A stretch of 64,000 nt of DNA from Siphonodentalium dalli (Eukaryota > Mollusca > Scaphopoda > Gadilida > Siphonodentaliidae), in assembly GCA_032622095.1 (NCBI GenBank), contig CP136064.1, positions 254,985,863 through 255,049,862 on the forward strand, written 5' to 3'. Position 1 is the first letter of the stretch, and each line of letters begins with the position of its first letter. The notes below the pieces were generated by a model that worked only from the letters and a program-made list of their open reading frames with translations, had not been told where the DNA came from and did not search any database. This document shows, piece after piece, positions 21,901 through 31,047 of this stretch. A program made the translations under genes and the position numbers.

Positions 21901-24900
21901 TAATTCAAATTAACATATTACTTATATGTAACGTTTATATGTATGTATAGGGTCACAGTCATCGTTAGATAAATCATAATGATGTACGGTAGTATTTATG
22001 ATATATTGTATTATATGGGCATGTTGGGAACGAGAATGCGATGCTGCGAACATTGGTGTGTTCGTATTATTTATAGAGCAGTCGGGACATCCTTTTTTTA
22101 CAGCGTACATGTTCTGGGGTAATTTCCCAGCATGGCTGTCTGTAAGCGCTTCTTCAATGTGTGCCTGCTTTGGCAAAATGTATAGTCTTTTTCCATATTG
22201 TTCAATTATGTAGGGAAGGCGTGGTTGTATAGTTTTCCTGACCAATCAGACCAAACAGTACGGGATTCGGTAAACTTTATCAGTGAGTGAGCGTTTTGTG
22301 AATTATCAGTAGGTGATTCAGATCAGTTGTAAATATGTGTTGATATACTAATGTTGTATCAGATAACTTAGATCACCCCGCTTGCATTCGATCTTCCCGA
22401 TAAGGCTATAACCCGATAAGGCTATACCCCGCTTTGGCACGCGCCTTTGTACATCTTGTGCCGATATCCACGCGGGTTATAACCTGAACGAATACTAGTT
22501 GGATACAACAGTATTATACTCTGGTGGTTGGCAAAGAACGTTCATCGGTACAATGCATGGGTATCAATTTATACTGCTGATGAAAATATTTCAACGGCAC
22601 TTATGGTTGAAATGTTTGTGCACTGGGTAGAACTACATAACATTTTACCCCTGTCTACCCCTTTGTAGTTCCTATGTTTAATTGTTCTAAAATGGGAAGA
22701 TGTTGACCTACTTTCCTCATAGCTTCAAGTAGTTAAGAGAGTATCTATATCTGTATTTGCGAATGTCTGCCTGTCCGCAAAAGAAGAGGAGAAGATGAGA
22801 CCAGGCATCCAGAGGACCCCAAAGTGGTCTGACAGGAGTCATTTTTACGACGAAAGCAGTGGTCAAGATAACAAATGTCTAAAGTAACACTGTCGGAGTC
22901 AAGGGCAGAAAAAGGGGAGGGGCAACAAACTCGATTATTTATATATAATCATCTACATGACATGAGGAATCTAATGATATAGAAAGATGTCAAAGTGTTA
23001 CCGTTCCAGTCAGCGGTGGTGAGGGGGAGAGGGGAACCAAAATCGATAAGAATAATTTTGCCATCACATTTATATATAATCATCTCCAATGTTACGGTGA
23101 ATATTATCAAATTGCAATTTCTTTATTGGAATTATCATTTCGACGTGATCCATAAATACATATATTGTAAACATAACATTGAACACAAATGAACATATAT
23201 AAACATGAAAATGACGTATATAAACACCACTAGTTATATCTGTCAATAACATTGTATTTCATTAAATTATATTAGATTGTTAATGTTGTAAAAACGGGTT
23301 GTGTTTTTTAGGATGAGAAAGATTAGAGTTATCATAAAAACTAGTTATGTCCTAATAATATCTATATTATTATATTTGACTTTTGTATGGCTTTGGCGTT
23401 ACTCATATAATGACTAATGTGGAAAATGTTGTAGTTACTTCTTATATCATCGTATAGCCCACAATGGCACAGAAAATGAGTTTCGCTTTCAACTTTATCC
23501 AGACAATGTGGACAAAATCTTTTAAACTCATCTATTGGTTTTGGTTTTGTATTTCTCAGAGCTTCTATATTCAATGTGTGTGCACGTATTCTCATTTTAG
23601 TTGGTTCGTTTTTCTTTATTTTTTTTTTTTAGATATTTTGGTATATTGAAACTAAGATAGTCTCTAAATTTGGATCCTGTAATGATTTTAATGTAGAATC
23701 TTAATTTCCCCTCGTTAGAGGTTTTCATTCGTTTATATTCGTTTGCTATCTGTTTGTTGTAAGTGGTCCTTAATACATCTTTAACTTGTGATTCTTCAAA
23801 ATTATCAATTCTAGCATCTACAAATTTTGCAATTTTACTCATGTTGTTTGACCACGAGAAAGCTCGTTTTATTCATTTCAGTTCCATGTTATCTTTAAGA
23901 GCTGTGACTAAGAGTTTATGTTGTTATGATTCGCCATCTTTGCATGTCAGGCTCATTAACCTTTTGTGGAATATAAATACCCCATGAAGTATTGTAAGGT
24001 GTACTGGCAATGCTTCCACTTCTGAGTATACTGCTATGTTTGTTGACTTGCTTTTAACCCCCAGTACATCTTTCAATATACATGTGTATGTTTTGTCAAC
24101 ACAAGAGCTAAAGAGGTTTTTAAGTGAGTTAGAGTTAATTTTTAATTCAGATATCCATATTTCTGATCCATAAGTAAGGATTGGGAGAATCAACGAGTTA
24201 ATTAGGCGCATCCAATTTCTGACAGACAAGTTTGGAAATTCTTTTAATTTACATTTCAGTGCATAATATACCTTATTTGATGCGGCTGATATAAAATTTC
24301 CGCTCTTGTGACATATTATCCCTAAATATTTATATTCATCCATCGTTTCTAGTGTAAGAAGAGTTGGTATTAAAATTAGTATTTCCATTTTTTGAGAAAA
24401 TGATAGTTTTTTATTTGTTTGAGTTAACAGCTAGTCTCCAATCTATTCAATATCTCTGAAATGAGTCAAGACATGACTGCAGGACTTCTGGTGTCTCTGA
24501 ATTTAAAACCAAATCATCAGCATATAGGATATGGTTGAAATGAATAGAATTTAACGCCACGGGTTCAGAACGGTTCTTGCCTATGTAGTCTTTTAAATCA
24601 TCTATATATAGATTGAAAAGTATGGGGCTGAGACTATCAACCTGCTTCACCCCTAGATATGCTTTGGTTTGTTCACTATATCCATTATGTAATTTACCCG
24701 AATAGTAGGTATTGGAATACATATGTTCCATAATATGATAAAATGTTCCATTTATTCCTTTCTCTCTCAGTTTCTGAAATACGTATTTGTCTATATACAG
24801 AGTCAAATGCTTTTCTCAAGTCAATAAATGCTGCCTATAATTTCTTATCTTCTTTTTGTATATATTTATTTAATAAAGTTTTCATGACAAATAAATTATC

Positions 24901-27900
24901 AGTTGTCCTGCAGTCCTGTCTGAATCCTATTGTATTGATTGATAAACCGTTTCCACTTTCTAAATATTCCCCATGTCTTCTTTGGATTATATTTGTTAAT
25001 AACTTTCCAATACAGCTAGTTATCCCTCTATAATTGTTACAGTTTGTTGGATCTCCTGATTTGTGGATAGATGATAGGAGGGAAAGATTCCATTATGAGG
25101 GCAATATTCTGCAATCTAAAATTTTGTTGAAAAACTTCGCTAAAATCAAAGACATTGTGTTTGAGCTATGTTTAATGAATTAATTTATGATCAGGGCTGG
25201 GCCCTCACTTTTATTCATTTTCAAATGTTATTGCTTTTTTAATTTGGGCACAATTTATAGGAGTATGCAGGTGAATATTCTCATCCTCTTCAGATAGGTT
25301 TGAAATATTATATATTTCTGACCCTTTGTTATTATCTTCAACATATTTGAGCATAGCTATGAACTATAGTGTATGATCCCTTGGCTTTGTTTATGGGTGA
25401 CTGAGTTTTACTTTTTGTTTGTTCCGATGTTGGAAGAATTCCAGAATTCTTTGGGATTATTATGTTAATCTAGGTTATTGATATTCTCAGTAAGTGACTC
25501 AAAGAAGTCTTTCTTATATTGTTTTTCATGTTATTGTATCTTTTCTGGGTAAGCAAATGGTTGTCTCAGCGCTACATTATTTGGTTCATGTTGTAACTTT
25601 TTGGCTTAAGATCTAACTTTTCTTCTCATCCTGAAACACTCAGTTCATCCACCATTTTTTTATATTTATTTCTTTTGTTTGTGAATTTATCTTAATTTGT
25701 AGTTTGTATAGGTTTGAATTGACGTGAAATTTTAGTAGCAGCTTCATTATCAATGCCTTTTAATTTTTCTGCTATGTGATCAATATCTTTTCAACATTTA
25801 TCTTCAATGAGGTATATTAATGAAAGTATATTATCCACATAATTCTGTGTTGAGATTGCAGATCTGAACAGTAACGCAGATTCATTTTGCCAAATGAATC
25901 TACCAGGTAAGTTGAATGTGGTTAAGTCGTCAAAGTTTTCGAAGTCATTATTTTTATTATCACTGATATTGGAGCATGATCAGAAAATTAATTAGGTGGG
26001 TGAACTCTGAATTGAACAATGTCATAAAATAACTGCATTGAGGTAATCATATAATCAACAGTACTTTGGCCATTGTTACTAAAAAATGTATTATGACCTA
26101 GTGAATTTCCAAGAATATGTCATTTAATATTCTCAATTGAAGATCTTTGCAGATTTCAGTCAAACGTTATCCCTGGATATGATTTTTTTCATCTAGTTGA
26201 TCTCTTTGTAGTTCTATATCTTTGGTATACAGTTTGTTAATAAATCTTCACCAATGTGGTCCATAGAATCATATCTGATGCAATCTTCAGTCCTAGCGTT
26301 AAAATCTCCACGAAACAAAATTTGCCCACAATCTTTAAATGAAAGTATCTCATTCCCAATGTCTTCGAATATTTCTTCGAACGTTTTCTTATTAATTATT
26401 GGTTTTACTCAAGAAGCCAGTATACATTTTGGGTTTGTTGTCAAGCTCAAACCACATTGAAGTTGTTGATATTTTAATCTGACTGATGTGTATTCTAATG
26501 CTTAGTTTGCAATAAACTAGCATACCACCCGAGGTTCGATCTTTATTCTTTTTCTTTTAGCGTTAGATGAAAATGGTGTACAAAAACCATCAATTTTGCT
26601 GTGAGATTCACTAGACATAGTTTCAGCAAGACATAATATATCATATTTAACTAAGAGAAGTAAACGTAATATCTGAAAGTTTTTTACCCATTCCATGGAT
26701 GTTCCAAAAACCGATATTGATCATTTATTCTATCATTGACTAAATGGAGAAGGGATTGGGACTTCAAATGGCATTCGAGTTAACGAGATAGTATGCTCAG
26801 TATAATTAAATTGTTCAATCAAGTTAATAACTTACAAATTAGTTGAAGTTACTAGTATGAATATAATTTGATATGAGGCGTACGCGTAACCATATCAGTC
26901 ATGACTGCTGTGACTGTTTGTATGAGGAAAACAAATGAGTTGTATGTTCAACAGTTTACCAAACACCACCATTGCATTGGTATTTTATATTAATGCATAC
27001 ATGTATATACCTCCTTTAATATTTTTATTCATTCGTTTTAGTATCTTAAGATATTGTTGTAATAATATTCAATATTTATATACATGTAGCTTTGAACCAA
27101 TCACGTTATAATTTCTAAGGATTTAGCATCTAAACGAGCTCTATTACAGTTACTGTAATTTAACTGAGTATAACATTGTATCAATGTGAATTAATTCATT
27201 CTTCTTTAACACTTTCATTGCATATTTTTATATAACATATTATTCTTCAATTTATTTGTACAGCTAATTTATTCCAAGTCAAGCATCACTCTCATCGACA
27301 CATGTCTATATTATATGAATATGTCATCTGGTACACAGAAATATAAATTGGTGGAATTGTATTTATATAAATAAAGTAAACTCATATATTGAGGTATTTC
27401 AATTGAACTATATAATTTATAGGGAGACAAATGACGGTAACTTAAAATCAACAAACATTCTTCCACAGTAGGCTTGTATCAAATTTTCATGAAAACCCGT
27501 GATAATGACTTCTCTCAAAATTTGTCAATAAATTAAAAATCTGCTGATTGATTGATTTATCTGGATTTGAGTCTAGTTGTATTTGCGGTCTTCTTATTTC
27601 TCCCCCAGGAAGATTGTTATGAGTCAAATCTGTGCGGCCTTATTTATCTCACTTACTAGATCCTCAATTGCATCTTCCTGTGACCTCATTATAGTTTTAC
27701 AGCTGTCGTTATATTCTATTAGTAGGTATAATGTTTTTCGTAATGATTTATTTTATTCTTCTACCAGATTTGCTCTTTGTATAACCATGCGTTCTTTTGC
27801 GATAACTACTTCCCTTACTTTAGATACGTTCTTCTTCCTCTCTTGTGCCATATCTTCAATCCTTTCTTCAAACATGACTTCCAACTCTTTCCGTGTTCTC

Positions 27901-30681
27901 TGCAGAATTGCGTGGAATTTTTCTTCAAACCTACATTCTAGCTCTTTCTATATACATTGTAGTGCAATTGCATCTGCACATACTTTATTATCACGAACAT
28001 GCATTGTGCAATGTGATTTTTGATTTTCAAGTTTTCTCAAGTCAGATGTGGGCGGTGGCTGTATTATTCTAGGTGTGCTGAAGGCTAGAAATGTGTGGGC
28101 TTGTGGTCTGTTAAACTGATATCGTGTAAACTAATATCTGCTTGAGGAATGTTATTCGCTTGGTTTAGATTAATTGCTTGAAGAATATCCACCAAGTGTT
28201 TTAAAACTGGAAATTCTTATTCTGCCCACACTGAATGCTGTATACCCTGAGCGGTGATCAATAATGTCCTTGTGTATATATGCAGAGTCACTACTTTTTC
28301 TTCCTTCGTATCTTCTAATCCAGATTTATTTTGAATCTTGAGGATTTTGTGAACTTGTACATAAATCTCATTAACTGAATAATTCTCCTTTACTTTGTCT
28401 ACCCAGTTAACAGAGTATTGGCTGTTGCTTCCTAATTGTCCATGATACCTGTACGCGATTACTTTAATCCATAGAATTAATCTCTCAACGCTGTTAATTC
28501 TGAATGACACCATTGTGGCGTTTGGCTCACACATGTCCATTTTAAATTCTTCATGTAGAGCGAAGCAGCCTTTCCTGTGGGAACTTCTTGTTTCATGTGG
28601 TATATAACTTGAACAATCATCTTTACAATTGTCAATATTACACAAGAAACTCTCCATATTCTCTTCAATTAGTTCCTCAAACATGATTGTGAATTTCGTT
28701 AGCCTGAAATGACAGCTTAATTGCTGCCTAACTTCGTGCACTCACATTTTCCATTGTTGATTTACTTAAGTTGACGTGATGGAATCGTTGTTTTATTCGT
28801 TTACGTGGAAAAGGAAGTCCTTCTATCCCTTCTCCAATAAATATTTAGTTGAGATACATCATAAATATTATTAAAATTGGTGATTTCCGTTAGAGTCCCC
28901 AAGTGGTGTGTTCCATACCACTAAAACCTGTGCAACGCCGAGTCACCCTGCTAGAGCTATATATATTTTTTTCCAACAATAGTCGTGTTATGGAGCCCAC
29001 TAAAATATAGGCATATAAACCTATTCCCATCACATTAGCTTTGATGTTTTTGGACTCGGCATATTGTTTAACGACACCACAGTGGTGCCGTTTGACCAGG
29101 GATGGGGAATGGCACCAAATACATGTATAGATAATATGTTTTGTCGACGTATTTTACCTATATATAGTAATTTTCATGAGACGAGGCATATACTAGCCTG
29201 GGTAAAGATGATCAAGTGGCACCGTGGGGGCCATGGTTGGGGACGAGAGGCCAAAAACATTACTCAATATAATTTGTTTTACAAATTTAACAGATATTTA
29301 TAAAAATATTCACCAACATATGGTGTAAAGTTTCAAGAGTGGCACCATAAGAGTCAGGGATTGGGTAAGAGGAGGACACCATAATTGGTGTGGTTCTAGT
29401 TGGCAGATCGGTCGTTGAGATGGAGAGCTATATGGGCACCATAATTGATAAAACAGTGTTGTTTCGGCAATTTCGACCCGTTTGTTCTGAAAAGTTGTTC
29501 ACACACCACATATCAAGAGATTCGTTGGAAGTTTGATAATATTGTCATTTCGAACCACAAACATAGTCGAACATAGGCGCATAACTCCGTCAAAATCATT
29601 GGACCATGACCAAACCCGAACGTGACCTGCGTTTTTCTGAACTGTAAACCATTTACCAACTATCGAGAAATTATATTAAACCGTGCTCAAGTTATCATCC
29701 AGAAAACCCAAAATATAATTATTTATAAGTCTGAAAAGAGGCAAGACAATTTCTCTTCAAGTATCAATAATTTGTGTTGAGCAATGATCAAGTTATTATC
29801 CCGACAACCCTTATAGAAATGGGGGCATAACTCCGGCTGATAACTCCGTCAATAATCATCAGACCATGATCAAAATCGAACTCCACCTGTCTCTCAAATG
29901 TATACGTACCAAATTTCTGAAAAATGTGTTGAATATTGATAAAGTTATCATCCGGACTATCCAAACAACTGCGAATTATAAGTCGGAAAAGGGCATAACT
30001 CCGTCATAAATCACCGGACCGTGACCAAATTCGAGTTTGACATGTGCGTTCTTAAATACCAAATACATACAAATCCCATGGAACTCTGATTCATGTAATA
30101 ATGTTGAAGTTGTGATGCGGACAACACGGATGGACGGCGGACATACATACGGACGTTCTGATTATAATAGTCCTCCGAGGGATTAGACCTACGTTGAGCA
30201 AGACTACACTATATTTTCATAAAGTTTTCCCCAAATGGTGTGTTCCATACCACTTTGACCTGTGCAACGCCGGGTCACTCTCCTTGAGTTATATATATAT
30301 ATATATATTCCAACAATAGTCGTGTTATGGAGCCCACTACAACATAGGCCTGTATACCTATTCTCATCACATTAGCTTTGATGCTTTTGGACTCGGCGAG
30401 AACCCAGTGGACTAAAAATACATGCTAGTGGTTACCTTTATTTTTGCCTCGTATCGTAAATTGGCTGATAAATTTTCAACTACTTAGGTATCAAATTGGA
30501 TGGGAAATATTAAAGAATTCTCACCATTAGTCCATATATAGCTGTTATTTCTGTGAAGGCCGATCCAAAAACAGTTTGGATAGAATCCGGCTTTTGGATG
30601 CCAGTTAATACCAGATTCATCTAACATCCAATCGGATCCCCTGTCTGAGCATAAGCTGACAGACCTCGTCCAGTTTTGAGC
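12465..30681 (-). CDS. C-type lectin-like single-pass receptor gene (5' end not found)
   Basis: Seven open exons join in consistent phase on the minus strand: 30681-30525, 20612-20463, 20114-20043, 18389-18318, 17502-17431, 17213-17099 and 12975-12465. Together they give 1,149 nt, or 382 residues plus stop. Domain order is most of a CTLD, a Ser/Thr-rich stalk of three 24-residue repeats, a transmembrane helix, a basic stop-transfer segment and a 165-residue acidic tail with several Tyr motifs. The expected role is a surface lectin-like receptor, perhaps for microbial or self ligands. The tail suggests SH2-dependent signalling or endocytosis; both roles are inferred. The first CTLD exon and the signal peptide must lie upstream, above 30,681 or beyond the window. 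Every junction has GT/AG ends. Two further stalk-exon copies between these are damaged. Confidence 0.8.
14341..14660 (+). repeat. 165-bp tandem duplication, two copies
   Basis: AACACATCTGCTATGGACAT begins both copies, at 14341 and 14506. Both continue through GTAAGTATTTTTGTCATAAC, ATCAGGCATTGCAATAAAAA and GGCCTGAGAACCAAAAC. The copies differ mostly in homopolymer lengths. The plus-strand 130-codon frame across them is a duplication artefact. Confidence 0.9.
15045..15170 (+). repeat. 63-bp tandem duplication, two copies
   Basis: GATCGTTCACTC-CGAGATTAACGCACTATATTATTC occurs at 15045 and again at 15108, each followed by a TGGG-GGTCATACTACTAT segment. Confidence 0.9.
16401..16469. repeat. 69-bp near-palindrome, left copy
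   Basis: The arms are GCCAATGCATTCTCTTATAT plus ATGCGAG and their complement, around the short asymmetric core TCGACCATAGGTCGC. It is the exact reverse complement of 16548-16616. Confidence 0.95.
16548..16616. repeat. 69-bp near-palindrome, right copy
   Basis: This is the inverted mate of 16401-16469, with the core reading GCGACCTATGGTCGA. The spacer between the two is 78 bases and AT-rich, and it contains a small GGTAAAAAACACTTTTTACC hairpin at about 16481-16500. Confidence 0.95.
17099..17213 (-). CDS. Receptor exon: membrane-proximal stalk and transmembrane helix
   Basis: A GTTACAG acceptor and a GTAAGT donor bound a 115-nt exon that enters in phase 1 and leaves in phase 2. It encodes a Thr/Ser/Pro/Asp-rich juxtamembrane stretch (TSTVVTPSPNDDSTDNT) followed by a helix starting GIIVGALVGLLLVAVICSAC. 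The helix runs into IYFLW and then a basic cluster at the start of the next exon. Gly-x-x-x-Gly-like spacing inside the helix (G-A-L-V-G) may favour helix packing. The order stalk, membrane, basic stop-transfer gives a type I topology, with the lectin domain outside. Confidence 0.85.
17431..17502 (-). CDS. Receptor stalk exon copy 1 (nearest the membrane)
   Basis: This 72-nt phase-1/phase-1 exon lies between a TCATAG acceptor and a GTACGC donor. It encodes a 24-residue hydrophilic repeat beginning GKYSTHDGRSGEYQ, followed by a Thr/Pro segment and ending GSF. Because it is symmetric it can be added or skipped without shifting frame. It has paralogues at 18318, 18815, 19574 and 20043. The Ser/Thr/Pro content suggests an O-glycosylated extended stalk, which is inferred. 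Confidence 0.7.
18318..18389 (-). CDS. Receptor stalk exon copy 2
   Basis: This 72-nt phase-1/phase-1 exon has a GTCACAG acceptor and a GTAAAT donor. It encodes a repeat beginning GKHSTQYGRSGGYQ, followed by a Thr/Ser stretch and ending PGSY. It is closest in sequence to copy 1, sharing K-x-S-T-x-x-G-R-S-G-x-Y-Q. It is open and has both splice sites, so it is probably used. Confidence 0.7.
18815..18885 (-). pseudogene. Decayed stalk exon copy 3
   Basis: This copy aligns to the intact stalk exons, but the acceptor region reads TCACAAG and the exon is 71 nt, one base short. Read in the phase of its neighbours it meets a TAG stop. The donor GTAAAT is retained. Inclusion would truncate the receptor before the membrane, so it is either skipped or gives a soluble form. 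Decay is the simpler reading. Confidence 0.6.
19574..19635 (-). pseudogene. Decayed stalk exon copy 4
   Basis: The GTAAAT donor and the 3' half of the exon (ending in a GGGTCAAACG segment) are recognisable. About 14 bases around the normal acceptor and exon start are deleted. The nearest AG would give a 62-nt exon with an in-phase TAA. It is not usable as a normal stalk exon. Confidence 0.6.
20043..20114 (-). CDS. Receptor stalk exon copy 5 (nearest the lectin domain)
   Basis: This 72-nt phase-1/phase-1 exon has a GTCACAG acceptor and a GTAAAT donor. It encodes GNHSTHESHIEEN followed by a Thr/Pro segment ending PGSY. It carries an N-H-S glycosylation sequon absent from copies 1 and 2. It joins in phase to the last CTLD exon, 348 bases upstream on the minus strand. 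Confidence 0.7.
20463..20612 (-). CDS. Receptor exon: C-terminal half of the C-type lectin-like domain
   Basis: This 150-nt exon, phase 1 in and phase 1 out, is bounded by a TCTCCACAG acceptor and an AAG|GTGGGT donor. Residues after the junction Gly run LHVTLPVTQPTELKAEANC, then about 17 residues to a second Cys in RVAPC, then TVLCEK. The three-Cys spacing, with the CEK ending, is the standard end of a CTLD, with the inner disulphide closing the long loop. The canonical EPN or QPD sugar-binding triplet is not present (the loop reads QPT) and there is no WND motif (FNIRVAPC instead). Calcium-dependent sugar binding may therefore be lost. Confidence 0.85.
21710..21862 (+). promoter_or_regulatory. 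Cluster of four GTTTAAAC palindromes plus a TATA-like box
   Basis: GTTTAAAC occurs at 21710, 21757, 21789 and 21818, mostly flanked by CC/GG to form GGTTTAAACC-type palindromes. CTATATAG follows at 21855-21862. The surrounding GC content is higher than nearby. This could be a small promoter or the remains of a repeat; no downstream gene is recognised. Confidence 0.25.
23362..23842 (-). pseudogene. Retrotransposon ORF2 C-terminal region
   Basis: Two abutting minus frames (23842-23597 and 23595-23362) encode a basic segment (KLRFYIKIITGSKFRDYLSF), followed by a region with HTLNIEALRN and then CPHCLDKVESETHFLCHC. The C-x2-C-x8-H-x4-C arrangement is the Cys/His motif found at the C-terminus of many CR1/Jockey-type ORF2 proteins. 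A frame break separates the two pieces. Confidence 0.7.
23924..24388 (-). pseudogene. Retrotransposon ORF2 region just after the RT domain
   Basis: A 154-codon frame contains YKYLGIICHKSGNF, a Lys/Ala-rich stretch, LILPILTYGSEIW and, further on, LKDVLGVKSKSTNIAVYSEV. The YLG-I and PILTYGSE-W motifs follow the RT catalytic domain in non-LTR ORF2 proteins. It is separated from the catalytic part by a short broken stretch at 24389-24446. Confidence 0.8.
24447..25080 (-). pseudogene. Retrotransposon reverse transcriptase catalytic domain
   Basis: From higher to lower coordinates the translation shows GFRQDCRTTDNLF, then AAFIDLRKAFDSV, then GVKQVDSLSPILFNLYIDDL, then YADDLVL at 24504-24524. These are the ordered RT blocks, with the catalytic Asp pair in YADD. 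The usual VKQGD reads VKQVD here, a likely damaging change. Frameshifts near 24806 and a stop just upstream of AAFIDL break the domain. Confidence 0.9.
25960..26724 (-). pseudogene. Retrotransposon APE-type endonuclease domain
   Basis: A likely ATG at 26724 opens MINIGFWNIHGMGKKLSD. After a frameshift comes LVKYDILCLAETMSSESH. GDFNART lies at 26289-26309 and SDHAP at 25970-25984. These are the apurinic-endonuclease motifs of non-LTR elements (N-terminal WNI-G, the E in LAET, GDFN, SDH). Several frame changes between them show inactivation. Confidence 0.85.
26725..27576. other. AT-rich gap between retrotransposon ORF1 and ORF2
   Basis: No protein similarity was recognised in this 850-base AT-rich stretch. 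It may be the element's inter-ORF region or a later insertion. Confidence 0.35.
27577..28741 (-). pseudogene. Retrotransposon ORF1-like region
   Basis: The minus frame 28741-28217 (174 codons) is Cys/Lys-rich. Towards its end it has VTLHIYTRTLLITAQGIQHS and then VWAE, a pattern I associate with ORF1 proteins of invertebrate CR1-like elements. The following minus-strand sequence to 27577 translates, with stops, into a Glu/Lys/Arg-rich heptad-like stretch (for example VMFEERIEDMAQERKKNVSK), consistent with a coiled coil. ORF1 proteins typically combine such modules to form RNA-binding multimers. The assignment is moderate. Confidence 0.55.
28897..29060 (+). repeat. 164-bp direct repeat, copy 1
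   Basis: It begins CCCCAAGTGGTGTGTTCCAT, contains CAACAATAGTCGTGTTATGG and ends TTTTGGACTCGGC. Its direct copy lies at 30229-30397. The ends lack the TG...CA of an LTR, so this is more likely a dispersed repeat present twice. Confidence 0.85.
29061..29576. other. Unassigned sequence with recurring GGCACC motifs
   Basis: GGCACC motifs recur, twice as GCACCATAATTG or ACACCATAATTG. No gene was recognised. Confidence 0.35.
29577..30190 (+). repeat. Dispersed repeat with three GGCATAACTCCGTC-headed blocks
   Basis: Blocks headed by GCATAACTCCGTC or GGCATAACTCCGG start at 29577, 29822 and 29991. Each is followed by an ATCA-CGGACC(A/G)TGA(C/T)CAAA segment, and the first two end near a GTTATCATCCG-type segment. 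The right end is a GGACGGCGGACATACATACG run at about 30133, then GTCCTCCGAGGGATTAGACC. I recall comparable repeats as abundant in molluscan genomes; this is from memory and unchecked. Confidence 0.7.
30229..30397 (+). repeat. 169-bp direct repeat, copy 2
   Basis: This is the mate of 28897-29060. It carries an expanded (AT) run at 30290-30309 and otherwise has few substitutions. The start-to-start distance is 1,332 bases. Confidence 0.85.
30525..30681 (-). CDS. Receptor exon: central part of the C-type lectin-like domain
   Basis: A TTGTGTTGCAG acceptor and an ATG|GTGAGA donor bound a 157-nt exon, phase 0 in and phase 1 out. Its 52 codons begin AQNWTRSVSLCSDRGSDWML and later read CFWIGLHRNNSYIWTN. 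W-x-x-x-x-x-x-C, the WIGL strand and the following W-T-N-G are the core landmarks of a CTLD. Sequons N-W-T and N-N-S are potential N-glycosylation sites. The exon joins in phase to the C-terminal CTLD half at 20612. The upstream exon with the domain's first Cys was not found between here and 39 kb. Confidence 0.85.
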
Positions 30682-31000
30682 CTGCAACACAATGCACAAT
30701 TGGTGGTGGATCAGTAGATTAAGAATCCCCCCGTAAATACATTTGCACTGGAAACAAAGTAGATGTAAGCTGGTGTTCATCACTTTTGTACGGTATCGTG
30801 GAGCGGCCACCTCCACTTTCGTTACTAAGTTGTTTTTAAAACCCAGCTCCTTTGTTCTACCTCGACCTTCTATTTCCCGAATGGACACTTTATACCATGC
30901 TTTATACCACAAGTCGACATTCGTAATCTAGAATGGTCATGTCTCCCAATTTGTGTACAACGAGCTCATATGGGGACCTCTATCATAGAAATAGCACCGT

Positions 31001-31047
31001 CGCCTGGGGAAAATTACTATTGGTATTTTAGTAATTTTCCCCAGGCG
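31001..31047. repeat. Perfect 19-bp stem hairpin
   Basis: CGCCTGGGGAAAATTACTA and its exact complement flank a 9-base loop (TTGGTATTT). It lies 320 bases upstream of the CTLD exon on the minus strand. It is too short for a typical animal pre-miRNA stem and may be a tiny palindromic insertion. Confidence 0.9.

Larger units (their letters stand above)
23108..28741 (-). mobile_element. Degraded non-LTR retrotransposon (APE-type endonuclease plus RT)
   Basis: Read on the minus strand the order is: ORF1-like frame (28741-28217), a coiled-coil region (about 28023-27577), an AT-rich gap, an endonuclease starting near 26724, the reverse transcriptase (about 25080-24440), a connection region, and a Cys/His-containing C-terminus (23595-23362). 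The 3' region ends near 23108-23129 in a short AATAAAGAAATTGCAATTTG tail, not a poly(A). Many frameshifts and stops show it is dead. The organisation fits CR1/Jockey-group elements, but the clade is not determined. It lies in the same orientation as the host receptor gene, inside its intron. Confidence 0.85.
20613..30524 (-). other. Receptor intron splitting the lectin domain
   Basis: A 9.9-kb intron with a GTGAGA donor and a CTCCACAG acceptor on the minus strand. Most of it is a degraded non-LTR retrotransposon (about 23,108-28,741) and short dispersed repeats (28,897-30,397). The part at 20,613-23,100 holds a cluster of GTTTAAAC palindromes (21,710-21,825) and a minus-strand frame of 107 codons (21,922-22,245) with no recognised family. 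Confidence 0.65.

Noticed and set aside
21922-22245. 107-codon minus frame with CPDCS
   Set aside because: No recognised domain, an overlapping frame on the other strand, and location inside a receptor intron. It could be real but cannot be supported.
28897-30397. LTR retrotransposon bounded by the 165-bp direct repeats
   Set aside because: No TG...CA ends, no primer-binding site and no gag/pol similarity between them.
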